A DNA stretch of 64,000 bases, taken from assembly GCF_001691415.1 (NCBI RefSeq), contig NZ_LRRR01000021.1, forward strand, positions 16,857 to 80,856. The letters are read 5' to 3'. Below, piece after piece: positions 52,469 to 59,773 of the stretch (its first letter is position 1; each line of letters opens with the position of its first letter). The notes under the pieces are model-generated. The model worked only from the letters and a program-made list of their open reading frames with translations. It was not told where the DNA came from and searched no databases. Source of the DNA: Pararhodobacter sp. CCB-MM2 (GTDB lineage: Bacteria > Pseudomonadota > Alphaproteobacteria > Rhodobacterales > Rhodobacteraceae). The translations under genes and the position numbers were made by a program.

Positions 52469-52583
52469 GGTGTTCCTCCCTCGGATGGGCAGAGGTTAGC
52501 GCAGGGGCGCGGGCCCGTCATATGCGGGAATTGAATAGCCTGTTCCGTTTTGCTTATGTCAGGGCGTTGAACCCGGAGCGCCC
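52469..52583. promoter_or_regulatory. Divergent promoter region of the O-demethylase and LysR genes
   Basis: This 115-bp gap is relatively AT-rich in its right half (GAATTGAATAG, CCGTTTTGCTTATG) and must hold both promoters and the LysR binding site. No specific T-N11-A box is asserted. Confidence 0.4.
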
Positions 52584-53759
52584 ATGATCCTGACCGCCCG
52601 CGAGGCCCGCGTGATCCGCGCCTTGGCCGACCACCGCCGTCTGACCGCCGCCGCCGAGGTGCTGGCGCTGAGCCAGTCCTCCCTGTCGCGCGCGCTGGCC
52701 GAGGCCGAGGCGCGGCTGGGCGTGACGCTGTTCCAACGCGGCTGGACCGGCAGCGAGCCGACCGCGCCGGGCGATGTGGTGGCCGACCAATGCCAGCGCA
52801 TCCTCGGCGATATCGAGGCGGTCGAGCGCGACGAACTCTCTCCCCGTGCGCCCCGCCTCGCCGCTCTGGTGCAATGGCGGCATCTGGAGGCCCTGTCCGC
52901 CGTCGTCGCCACCGGCAGCGCCACCGGGGCCGCGCGCGCCTTGGGCCTCAGCCAGCCCGCGATCAGCCAGGCCCTGCGCGACCTCGCCGCCTATGTCGAC
53001 GTGCCGCTCTTTGCCCGGCGTTCGGCGGGGTTGGAGCCCCTGCCCGGCGCTTTCGCCTTGGCCGCGCTCTGGGCCCGGATCGAGGGCGAGTTGAAGGCCC
53101 TGCCCCGCCTGCTGGCCGAGGCCGAGAGGGGCCTCTCCGGCCGGGTCGCGGTCGGGCTCATGCCGTTCTCGGGGCAGGCCTCGGTGATGGCGGCTTTCGG
53201 GGATCTGACCCGCGCGCATCCGAACCTGCGCCTGATCGGCGTGCCGGGGAATTATACCGCCCTCTGCGAGGCGCTGCGGAGGCGCGAGATCGACGTCATC
53301 GTCGGCCTGTTGCGCAGCCCCGCGCCCTATCCCGGCTTCACCGAGACCCCGCTGTCGGATGAGCGCTTCACCCTTGTCGCGCGGCAAGATCACCCGGTCC
53401 ATCAGGGCCCGGTGACGATCGAGACCTTGGCCGCCCAGCGATGGGTCGTGGCCCCGCATGGCACCCCCGTCCGGCGCTATTTCGAGACGGTTTTCAGACG
53501 CTTGGGGGCGGTCCCCCCGGCGCAGAGCTACGAGATCTGGTCCTTCGCCGATGCCGAGCAGATGATCGCCGACAGCGATTCCGTGGCGCTTCTGTCCTAT
53601 TCCGACCGCACCCTGTCGGCCCTGCGCCGGGACCTGCGGCCGGTGGATTTCGCGCTGCCGGATGCGGGCATCGCGGTGGGCCTCACGCGGCTCGGGGATC
53701 AGGCGCCCTCGCCCGGCGTCGCGGCCTTCGCGCAGGCGCTGACGGCGCGGCTGGAATGA
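52584..53759 (+). CDS. LysR-type regulator with two N-terminal HTH domains
   Basis: A 391-residue regulator, longer than the usual ~300. Two LysR winged helices are in tandem: A-L-A-D-H-R-R-L-T-A-A-A-E-V-L-A-L-S-Q-S near residues 12-35 and V-A-T-G-S-A-T-G-A-A-R-A-L-G-L-S-Q-P near 106-130. A normal periplasmic-binding-like effector domain follows (V-A-V-G-L-M-P onward). It is divergent from the LigM-like gene. Its stop is immediately adjacent to the dinB stop (tail to tail, zero gap). Confidence 0.88.
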   Translation: MILTAREARVIRALADHRRLTAAAEVLALSQSSLSRALAEAEARLGVTLFQRGWTGSEPTAPGDVVADQCQRILGDIEAVERDELSPRAPRLAALVQWRHLEALSAVVATGSATGAARALGLSQPAISQALRDLAAYVDVPLFARRSAGLEPLPGAFALAALWARIEGELKALPRLLAEAERGLSGRVAVGLMPFSGQASVMAAFGDLTRAHPNLRLIGVPGNYTALCEALRRREIDVIVGLLRSPAPYPGFTETPLSDERFTLVARQDHPVHQGPVTIETLAAQRWVVAPHGTPVRRYFETVFRRLGAVPPAQSYEIWSFADAEQMIADSDSVALLSYSDRTLSALRRDLRPVDFALPDAGIAVGLTRLGDQAPSPGVAAFAQALTARLE

Positions 53760-54869
53760 TCACCAGAAGGACAGCTGCGCCTCTTCGTCCGGCGTCCCTT
53801 CCTCCTCGCCTGAGAGGCTGGAGAGCGTGACACCCAGAAGCCGGATGCCCTTCCTCGTCGGGAACAAGGGCTCCAGCAGCGCCAGCGACAGCGCCCCCAT
53901 CTCCTCCCCCGATCCCAATGGCACCGAGAGGGTGCGCGAGCGGGTGATCTGCTGGAAATCGTTGTACTTCACCTTCAGCACGACCGTCCGCGCCTTCAGC
54001 CCCTTGTCCGTCGTGTGCCGCCAGACGCGTTCCACCAGCTTCAGCACCTCGTCGCGCGCGGGCTCGAAGCTGTAGATATCCTCGAGGAACGTATCCTCCG
54101 CCCCGACCGATTTGCGCTCGCGATGCGGTTTGACCTCGCGGGTGTCGATTCCGCGCGAGATACGCCAATACCAGCCGCCCGATTTGCCGAAATGCTGGGT
54201 CAGAAAGTCCTGCGATTTCTCGCGCAGATCGGCCCCGGTGACGATGCCCAGCCGCGCCATCTTCGACGCCGTCGCGGGCCCCACCCCGTGGAACTTGGCA
54301 ACCGGCAGCGCGGCCACGAAATCGGCGCCCTGCGACGGCCGGATCACCGCCTGCCCGTTCGGTTTGTTCAGGTCCGAGGCCATCTTGGCGAGGAACTTGC
54401 AATAGCTGATCCCGGCCGAGGCATTGAGGCCCGTCACCTCTTTGATCCGCGCCCGGACGACCTGCGCCAATTCGGTGGCCGAGGCGATGCCCTGCTTGTT
54501 CTCGGTCACGTCGAGATAGGCCTCATCCAGCGACAAGGGCTCGATCAGGTCGGTATGCTCGGCGAAGATCTCGCGGATCTGGCCCGAGACCTCACGATAC
54601 ACATCGAACCGGGGCCGCACGAAGATCAGCTCGGGACATTTGCGCCGCGCGGTGACCGATGGCATGGCCGAGCGCACGCCGAATTCCCGCGCCTCATAGC
54701 TCGCCGCCGCCACCACCCCGCGCGGGCCGGCGCCGCCGACCACCACCGGCTTGCCCCGCAGCGCCGGGTCGTCGCGCTGTTCCACTGACGCGTAGAAAGC
54801 ATCCATATCGACATGGATGATCTTGCGCGTCGGCGCGGTCTCGGTATCGGCCTTCTGCTCTTGCGTCAC
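53760..54869 (-). CDS. dinB: DNA polymerase IV (translesion, Y-family)
   Basis: A 369-residue Y-family polymerase. Catalytic motifs: IIHVDMDAFYASVEQ (first Asp), PLSLDEAYLDVT (Asp-Glu pair), then the thumb HhH GVGPATASKMARLGI and the little-finger domain. The C-terminal beta-clamp motif is plausible at the very end (A-Q-L-S-F-W). I choose a GTG start at 54869 because no ATG lies between there and the catalytic motif; the frame stays open to 55025. An exact alphaproteobacterial LexA box lies about 60 bases upstream. Confidence 0.93.
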   Translation of the reverse strand: MTQEQKADTETAPTRKIIHVDMDAFYASVEQRDDPALRGKPVVVGGAGPRGVVAAASYEAREFGVRSAMPSVTARRKCPELIFVRPRFDVYREVSGQIREIFAEHTDLIEPLSLDEAYLDVTENKQGIASATELAQVVRARIKEVTGLNASAGISYCKFLAKMASDLNKPNGQAVIRPSQGADFVAALPVAKFHGVGPATASKMARLGIVTGADLREKSQDFLTQHFGKSGGWYWRISRGIDTREVKPHRERKSVGAEDTFLEDIYSFEPARDEVLKLVERVWRHTTDKGLKARTVVLKVKYNDFQQITRSRTLSVPLGSGEEMGALSLALLEPLFPTRKGIRLLGVTLSSLSGEEEGTPDEEAQLSFW

Positions 54870-54927
54870 CGGCGGGTCCCCGTGGTGGTCCGGGCGCCAA
54901 TCTACCGCATCCTTAGGGGAAGAGAAA

Positions 54928-54942
54928 GAACATACGGGGAAC
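54928..54942 (-). promoter_or_regulatory. LexA (SOS) box of dinB
   Basis: GAAC-N7-GAAC on the plus strand (GTTC-N7-GTTC toward dinB), the exact alphaproteobacterial LexA consensus, in the dinB promoter region. Confidence 0.8.
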
Positions 54943-55041
54943 CTTTCGGCCCGGCACTTTGCCACGCTGGGAATGCAAAGGTCGGAAAAGGGGAAGTGTG
55001 CCCGAGGAGAGATGAAAACGCGCACACTTGTTCGAGGGCGC

Positions 55042-55471
55042 GGCTCTGTTGCACAGAAGAGCTGATGGCCGGGGCTCCCCTTTCCCCGGACAGACCTATC
55101 CCACGGCCTCTGTGACCGGGATGCCGAGCGCGGTGTCGCCGTTCAGAATGGCGATACGGACCTGAAGCTCGGCGACCTGTCGGTCGAACTCCCTTGCGAT
55201 GAGGCGCTGCCTCAGAAGCTTCACGCAGTGCATCTTCGTCTCGACGCGGCTTCGGCGGTGGTCTCCGCTCTATCGTCGCCAGAGGGCACGGCCGAGGTAT
55301 TTCGATGCCCGCAGTGCTTCGTTTCGTGCGACCGCGCCGGCGCTTTAGCTCTTCATTGTCGGCTGGCCGGTTTCTGGTCCTGTAGATCGTGGGTGTCGGC
55401 CTGCTCAGGCATCCCAGCTACCGCACGAGATCAACGAGATGAATCCCTCATGGAATTTGTGCAACAGAGCC
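55042..55471 (-). mobile_element. IS5-family remnant, internally deleted (430 bp)
   Basis: Perfect inverted ends GGCTCTGTTGCACA at 55042-55055 and its complement at 55458-55471, flanked on both sides by GCGC, which could be a 4-bp target duplication. The interior carries only the two ends of the transposase (see next entry), so it cannot move itself but could be mobilised if an intact copy exists. Confidence 0.75.
55096..55281 (-). pseudogene. IS5-family transposase C-terminal fragment
   Basis: Reading the minus strand, about 60 residues including R-R-S-R-V-E-T-K-M-H-C-V-K-L-L and F-D-R-Q-V-A-E-L-Q-V-R, ending T-A-L-G-I-P-V-T-E-A-V-G-stop, match the C-terminus of IS5-family (IS5 group) transposases. 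N-terminal remnants (a run like T-I-Y-R-T-R-N-W-P-A) sit near 55390-55360. The catalytic middle is gone. Confidence 0.75.
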
Positions 55472-55564
55472 GCGCGAACCAGCGCTTTAGAATTGGTTGA
55501 TCCAGCTTTGGCTCTGAGTTCTCGGATGGGGACGTGGCAGGTCACCCGCACCCTGAATCACTCA

Positions 55565-56269
55565 TTACAGCGCAGCTGAGGACAGAGGTATGTCGACTGT
55601 GCCGAAGACCCGGCCAGAGGGCCGGCCCGTCAGCGATCCGCCCGGCGGTTCCTCCGAGACCCCCAGTGTCAAGACCCCCTGCACCGCGGCGATCTCGGCA
55701 GGCAAACGGAGACGGACACTTTCGCCCTCGGGCCAGAGGCCGACGGACTGCGCGGGCTCATCTGGTCCATGAGCCCAGACTTGCAGGATCCGCCCCTCAG
55801 GAGCCGCGCCAGCGGTACGGGACAGGGTAACCTCGTCCGACTGCATATCGACCAGCGCAACGACGCGGAAATCCCCCTCGATTGAGGCGATTTCAGCGGA
55901 ATAGAGTGCCGAGGGTATCGGCCCATTGTCAGGCTGGAAGACCAGAACGGCCAGCACGAGGGCGGCCGCCGTCACACTGCCGGTGAGCGCTTGCCACAAT
56001 CCCAGCCGCTGCCAGAAGGGAACCCGCTGAGAGGCAGGGAACAGACGCGCCAGCAGGGCCGCGCGGGTGGCTGCGGGCGCGGCGATCGGTTCCAGATCCG
56101 CCATCTGCGAGAGTTGCGCCTCCCAAGCGGTCACCTTCGCGGCGAACTCCTGATCGCGCGCCACACGCGCGCGGATTGCGACACGCTCGTCGCCTTCCAG
56201 AAGGCCCATCGCATACTCGGCAGCCAGCATGTCATCATCGGGCACGGTGCTTTCCGGGAGTTCGCTCAT
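55565..56269 (-). CDS. Anti-sigma factor (RskA-like, membrane)
   Basis: A 234-residue single-pass membrane protein. The cytoplasmic N-terminus (D-D-D-M-L-A-A-E-Y-A-M-G-L-L-E-G-D-E-R) is the typical sigma-binding region of RskA-type anti-sigma factors. A membrane helix near 94-113 is followed by a periplasmic RskA domain (ILQVWAHGP…, VLTLGVSEEPPGGSLTGRPSG). No zinc-binding H-x3-C-x2-C is seen. Its start overlaps the sigma-factor stop (ATGA), the usual coupling of an anti-sigma to its sigma. Confidence 0.9.
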   Translation of the reverse strand: MSELPESTVPDDDMLAAEYAMGLLEGDERVAIRARVARDQEFAAKVTAWEAQLSQMADLEPIAAPAATRAALLARLFPASQRVPFWQRLGLWQALTGSVTAAALVLAVLVFQPDNGPIPSALYSAEIASIEGDFRVVALVDMQSDEVTLSRTAGAAPEGRILQVWAHGPDEPAQSVGLWPEGESVRLRLPAEIAAVQGVLTLGVSEEPPGGSLTGRPSGRVFGTVDIPLSSAAL

Positions 56270-56877
56270 CTCGCCACGCAGTCCTTCAGCGCCATCAGGC
56301 CACGTCGCAGCCATGTGCGCATGGTGTTCAACGGAATTCCGGCACGCTCCGCCAGTTCGGTGTAGCTCAACCCGTCCAGATAGGCCCCGGTGATGGCAAG
56401 GCGACGATCCGGGCCCAGCTCGTCAAGGCAGGCGGCAATGCGCCCCGCTTCGGCGCTTGCCAGCATCTTGCTCTCGGGGTTGGAGCCGGCGGCGGGGTGG
56501 ATATCGTGGTATTCGGTGACATCGCCGCCGCTGCGCTGCGCCCGCAGGCGGTCGATGGCCGTGTTGCGCGCGATCGTGATCAGCCAGGTCATCGGTGAAT
56601 GGCCTGTCACTCGATACCGTCCGGCGTGGGTCCAGATTTTGACGTAAGCGTCCTGCATCGCGTCCTCGGCGCTGTGTCCACGCCCCAAGATACGGCAGCA
56701 AACGGCATGAAGTTTCCCGCTCGTGGCATTATAGAGCGATTCAAATGCGCTCCGGTCACCGATAGCGCAACAGGCGATCAAGGCCTCGAGCTCGGTCTGG
56801 GAAGTGCTCAGCCCCGCCGCATCGCGCACGGGACGGTTGCCAGAAGTATCGTCTGTCAGGGTGTCGATCCCGCTCAC
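56266..56877 (-). CDS. ECF sigma factor
   Basis: A 203-residue sigma-70-family factor with only regions 2 and 4: A-F-E-S-L-Y-N-A-T-S-G-K-L (2.1), A-E-D-A-M-Q-D-A-Y-V-K-I-W (2.4 core) and L-D-G-L-S-Y-T-E-L-A-E-R-A-G-I-P-L-N-T (4.2). The start is uncertain: a GTG at 56877 is used because the longer frame (to 56964) reaches into the promoter of the divergent gene. It is paired with an RskA-like anti-sigma and divergent from a secreted DUF4394 protein, a plausible target. Confidence 0.9.
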   Translation of the reverse strand: MSGIDTLTDDTSGNRPVRDAAGLSTSQTELEALIACCAIGDRSAFESLYNATSGKLHAVCCRILGRGHSAEDAMQDAYVKIWTHAGRYRVTGHSPMTWLITIARNTAIDRLRAQRSGGDVTEYHDIHPAAGSNPESKMLASAEAGRIAACLDELGPDRRLAITGAYLDGLSYTELAERAGIPLNTMRTWLRRGLMALKDCVAR

Positions 56878-56906
56878 CGTTAAAAAAATGCCACGCGTTG
56901 AAACTC

Positions 56907-56923
56907 CGGTGCGACTTGCACCG
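56907..56923. promoter_or_regulatory. Palindrome between the ECF sigma gene and the DUF4394 gene
   Basis: CGGTGC-GACTT-GCACCG, a perfect 6-bp inverted repeat in the 105-bp divergent gap. It could be an operator for a dimeric regulator or overlap the sigma's own promoter. Confidence 0.45.
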
Positions 56924-56982
56924 TGGCTCTGGCGAATTGGCCCGCACGGAGTGGTCCAATGCAAGCAAAAAGGACGTTATCG

Positions 56983-57837
56983 ATGCCCTTCAAGAACACT
57001 CTCGCCCTGACCGCCGCCACCATCACCTTCGGCACGGCCGCTCTGGCCGATGACCATGCCGGCATCATGGGCTACGCCCTCGCCGAGGACGGCAGCACGC
57101 TGGTCACCATGGCCGACATCGCCATGCCCGGCACCGTGGAGACCCACGCGCTCGAGACGCCGCTGCGCGCGATCGCCTATCGTCCCGTGACCGGGCAGCT
57201 GCTGGGCTATGCCGATGGCATGATCTACGAGGTCGACCCGGCCACGGGCGCGCTGACGGATCTGAGCGCCTCTTTCATGGAGAATGCCATGATCGGCGAA
57301 GGCGCCGTGGCCTTTGACTTCAACAACCAGATCGACGCCGTGCGTGCGGTTGGTGCGGATGGCTCGAACCTAGTGTATTTCCCGGACGGGTTCGGCGACA
57401 ATGACGAGCGCGCGAATTCGGTCCGCCGCTTCACCGACGCCTATTACGCCGAGGGCGATATGTCCGCCGGCACCGAGCCGCTGATCTTCGCCAATGCCTA
57501 TACCAATGCCATTTCCGGCGCCAAGGCTTCGTCCACTGCGCAGTTTGCGCTCGACGCCAATGCCGATGCTCTGGTGACGCTGGCCAACAATGACGGCACG
57601 CTGGCGTCTGTGGGTCATCTGACGGTCGATGGCGAGCCGATCGACGTCAGCTACTGGGGTGGGTTCGACATCGTCTCGCCGGAAGAGGGCTCGGACATGG
57701 CCTATGCGATCCTGCAGCTTGAAGGTGCGGAGACTGCGGGTCTCTACTCGGTTGACCTGAGCAGCGGCGCCGTGAGCGAACTCGCGGATCTGGGCATGGG
57801 CGGCTTCAGCGGCTTCGCCCTGTCCCGCGGCATGTAA
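56983..57837 (+). CDS. Secreted DUF4394 protein
   Basis: A 284-residue exported protein: signal peptide (TLALTAATITFGTAALA), then DUF4394 repeats such as G-Y-A-L-A-E-D-G-S-T-L, L-R-A-I-A-Y-R-P-V-T-G-Q-L-L-G-Y and IYEVDPATGALTDL, suggesting a beta-propeller-like fold. AAGGAC precedes the ATG at 56983. Its divergent position next to an ECF sigma/anti-sigma pair suggests it is a regulon member. Function unknown. Confidence 0.85.
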   Translation: MPFKNTLALTAATITFGTAALADDHAGIMGYALAEDGSTLVTMADIAMPGTVETHALETPLRAIAYRPVTGQLLGYADGMIYEVDPATGALTDLSASFMENAMIGEGAVAFDFNNQIDAVRAVGADGSNLVYFPDGFGDNDERANSVRRFTDAYYAEGDMSAGTEPLIFANAYTNAISGAKASSTAQFALDANADALVTLANNDGTLASVGHLTVDGEPIDVSYWGGFDIVSPEEGSDMAYAILQLEGAETAGLYSVDLSSGAVSELADLGMGGFSGFALSRGM

Positions 57838-57867
57838 ACGATCTTCGGAACCGAAGAATGCCAAAGG

Positions 57868-57893
57868 GCCTCTCGACCACTGGGTCGAGAGGC
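57868..57893 (+). terminator. Hairpin after the DUF4394 gene
   Basis: GCCTCTCGAC-CACTGG-GTCGAGAGGC, perfect 10-bp stem; only a weak T stretch follows. Confidence 0.6.
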
Positions 57894-57952
57894 TCACCTG
57901 CTTTCGCTCGCGCGAGAAGCCGGGAAGCTGGCTTTGAATTGCCGCGTGTATC

Positions 57953-58183
57953 GTGGTCGCCTTCCGCGCGTGGCGCACCGGCCTCGGCGCCAGAGCCGCC
58001 CCATACTCGCTGCACGGGCTGAGAAAGGTCGCCATCATCCGACTAGCAGAGGTGGGCTGCACCGATGTGCAGATCCAGACCGCAACGAATCAGAGCGCCG
58101 AGATGGTCCGATACTATCGCACCAAAGCCTCCCGCAAGAACCTGAGCAAAGCAGCGTTCAAGCTTCGAGATACTGCGTTCTGA
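57953..58183 (+). pseudogene. Tyrosine-recombinase (integrase) C-terminal fragment
   Basis: About 76 residues resembling the last third of a phage-type integrase: Y-S-L-H-G-L-R-K (the HxxR box), R-L-A-E-V-G-C-T-D-V-Q-I, then M-V-R-Y-Y-R-T-K-A with the Tyr nucleophile region. The conserved G-H before it has become N-Q, and everything upstream is missing. Probably a dead remnant that marks the left side of the accessory island. Confidence 0.65.
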
Positions 58184-58334
58184 ACTGCCGGGTTCCGGCC
58201 CAATGCGGACGTTCGAGCCACGGACTGCCGGCGACCGGAGCCAGCTCATTGTTGGCCTTGGCGTGAACAGTTTTGATCAGCAGCAGCCAAGCCTCGGTGC
58301 CCAATCTCAGTGCTCTTAGCGGATCGCCCCACCA

Positions 58335-58883
58335 TCAGTTTCCTCGGGTGTCACGAGCATTGACAATCCAGGGGATGCCCCACGAAGCGAACGCTATCAC
58401 GCAAGAAGTCATGAGACGCACGTCGAAACTCGGAAGACCCATCGCTGATCTCGCCAGCGCAAGGCCCACTAAAACAGGCGCAACTGACAATAGAACGTGC
58501 TTGAGGCCCTTGACTTCGCGATAAAGAAGAGAAACGCCGTAAATCAAGAAAAAAATAATCAATATTTCTGACTTCACCAGTAGACTCGATAAAAACCCGT
58601 GGCGTTCCATAGCCTCGACGATCTGATCAGGCGACAAAGAGTAGTCGTATTCCGGCGACATCATTCCAATCCACTGAAGGCGAAAGAACAAATAGAGAGG
58701 AACGGCAATTCCCACCGCAAGGAGAAGACTCCTTTGAACTAATGAAATAGTAGATATCTCGCTTTGCGATCGCCAGATTTTCACTTCAAATACGCCCCTT
58801 CTACCCTGAACACTCTGTCCATTTTCGCGGCTCCGCTGCCCGTTGACATCGAAACTGATGCGCAGCGTTCCTTCCTCAGTCAA
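58335..58883 (-). CDS. Orphan membrane protein
   Basis: A protein of up to 182 residues with a charged, Gln/Ser-rich N-terminus and three to four membrane helices (about 50-70, 100-120, 128-145, 155-172). Base composition is clearly AT-richer than the core chromosome, fitting an acquired segment. The start is uncertain because several in-frame codons could serve. No domain recognised. Confidence 0.55.
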   Translation of the reverse strand: MTEEGTLRISFDVNGQRSRENGQSVQGRRGVFEVKIWRSQSEISTISLVQRSLLLAVGIAVPLYLFFRLQWIGMMSPEYDYSLSPDQIVEAMERHGFLSSLLVKSEILIIFFLIYGVSLLYREVKGLKHVLLSVAPVLVGLALARSAMGLPSFDVRLMTSCVIAFASWGIPWIVNARDTRGN

Positions 58884-59264
58884 CGTCTCGCCCAGAACCG
58901 CGATCTTTGGCGGCGCAAGGTCTTCGATTGCACAGCAAAGGATATACGGCCGAGCCTGACATCAAACATTATAGTACCGCCGAATTTGTCTGCATCGGCT
59001 TCACCGCTGGCGAAGGCACTCCTGTCTGGACGGCCTATCCGTTTGCGTTGCAGCCCCCTCCCGGGACCCGGATTCCGTGATCGCAATGCTGCAACCAGAT
59101 ACAAGATTTCTCAGAACATCTGCAGATGTTGTGCCGCATGGCAATTCGTCTGATCCCCGCTCGAATCGTGCCCCCCCACCGCCCACAAACGAGAACACTC
59201 GGGCTACGCGCTGCGCGGTACAAACAGGAAACAAAATATGAAAGGGTGAACTGGCGAGGTGATT

Positions 59265-59300
59265 AGCCGGTTTTCCTGATCCGCGGAAAACCGGCTAAGT
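59265..59300. repeat. Perfect 14-bp inverted repeat
   Basis: TTAGCCGGTTTTCC, eight-base loop TGATCCGC, GGAAAACCGGCTAA. No T run follows on either side, so it is not a standard terminator. It may be a recombinase or replication site. Confidence 0.7.
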
Positions 59301-59476
59301 CAATGGTGCCCGAGGCGAGTGGGTGCGCTCGGTTGTGTTCCCGTTCCAGGCATCGCCGCTGTCGATTTCCTCAACAAATGAAGGGATAGCAGGGCGTCGA
59401 GTCATGGGTCAACAGGCGCGTTTGGTACTACGATCTGTTCTACGGCTTGGTGTCGTCGCGTGTCTTGGCTCGCATA

Positions 59477-59664
59477 GACCCCCCGCTACCCCCGGGGGGT
59501 CATGATGCCCCCCCACGGGGGAGATTTGGCGACAGCCATTGGTGATATGTCTTCGTAGATCCCCAGGAATTTTTTGGGGTCGGTAGCGCCGCTGCTCGTT
59601 GACCCCGAGAGCGCGCACCAGACGCACGCCCCTGTTTTTTCGTCCTGCCAGGTGGGGTGCCCCA
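59477..59664. repeat. Cluster of G/C-tract palindromes before the polymerase-like gene
   Basis: Four inverted repeats in under 190 bp: GACCCCCC/GGGGGGTC (59477-59501), CCCCC/GGGGG (about 59508-59521), GATCCCC/GGGGTC (59558-59581) and TGGGG/CCCCA (59653-59664). The recurring GA(C/T)CCCC in both orientations looks like a family of binding sites, comparable to an iteron or origin region. Confidence 0.6.
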
Positions 59665-59773
59665 AATAGCGCGACGAATTCCTGTGCATACTCGACCAGA
59701 GAGTCGTTGGACGGCTATGCGCCTCCTCCTCGGATCTCTGGGTCTTGTCATCGAACAACGCCCAGGAACAATC

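Larger units (their letters stand above)
58884..59773. other. 890-bp gap upstream of the polymerase-like gene
   Basis: No gene is convincing here on either strand. What is visible is a 14-bp hairpin at 59265-59300 and a cluster of G/C-tract palindromes at 59477-59664 just before the next gene. The left part (58884-59260) has nothing I can name. Confidence 0.5.

Noticed and set aside
52469..53759. DmdA (DMSP demethylase) identity for the neighbouring GcvT-fold gene
   Set aside because: The protein is about 90 residues longer than DmdA and follows LigM through its whole length.
58884..59260. Short open frames on both strands in the gap left of the hairpin
   Set aside because: None has a ribosome site, plausible composition or a recognisable motif.
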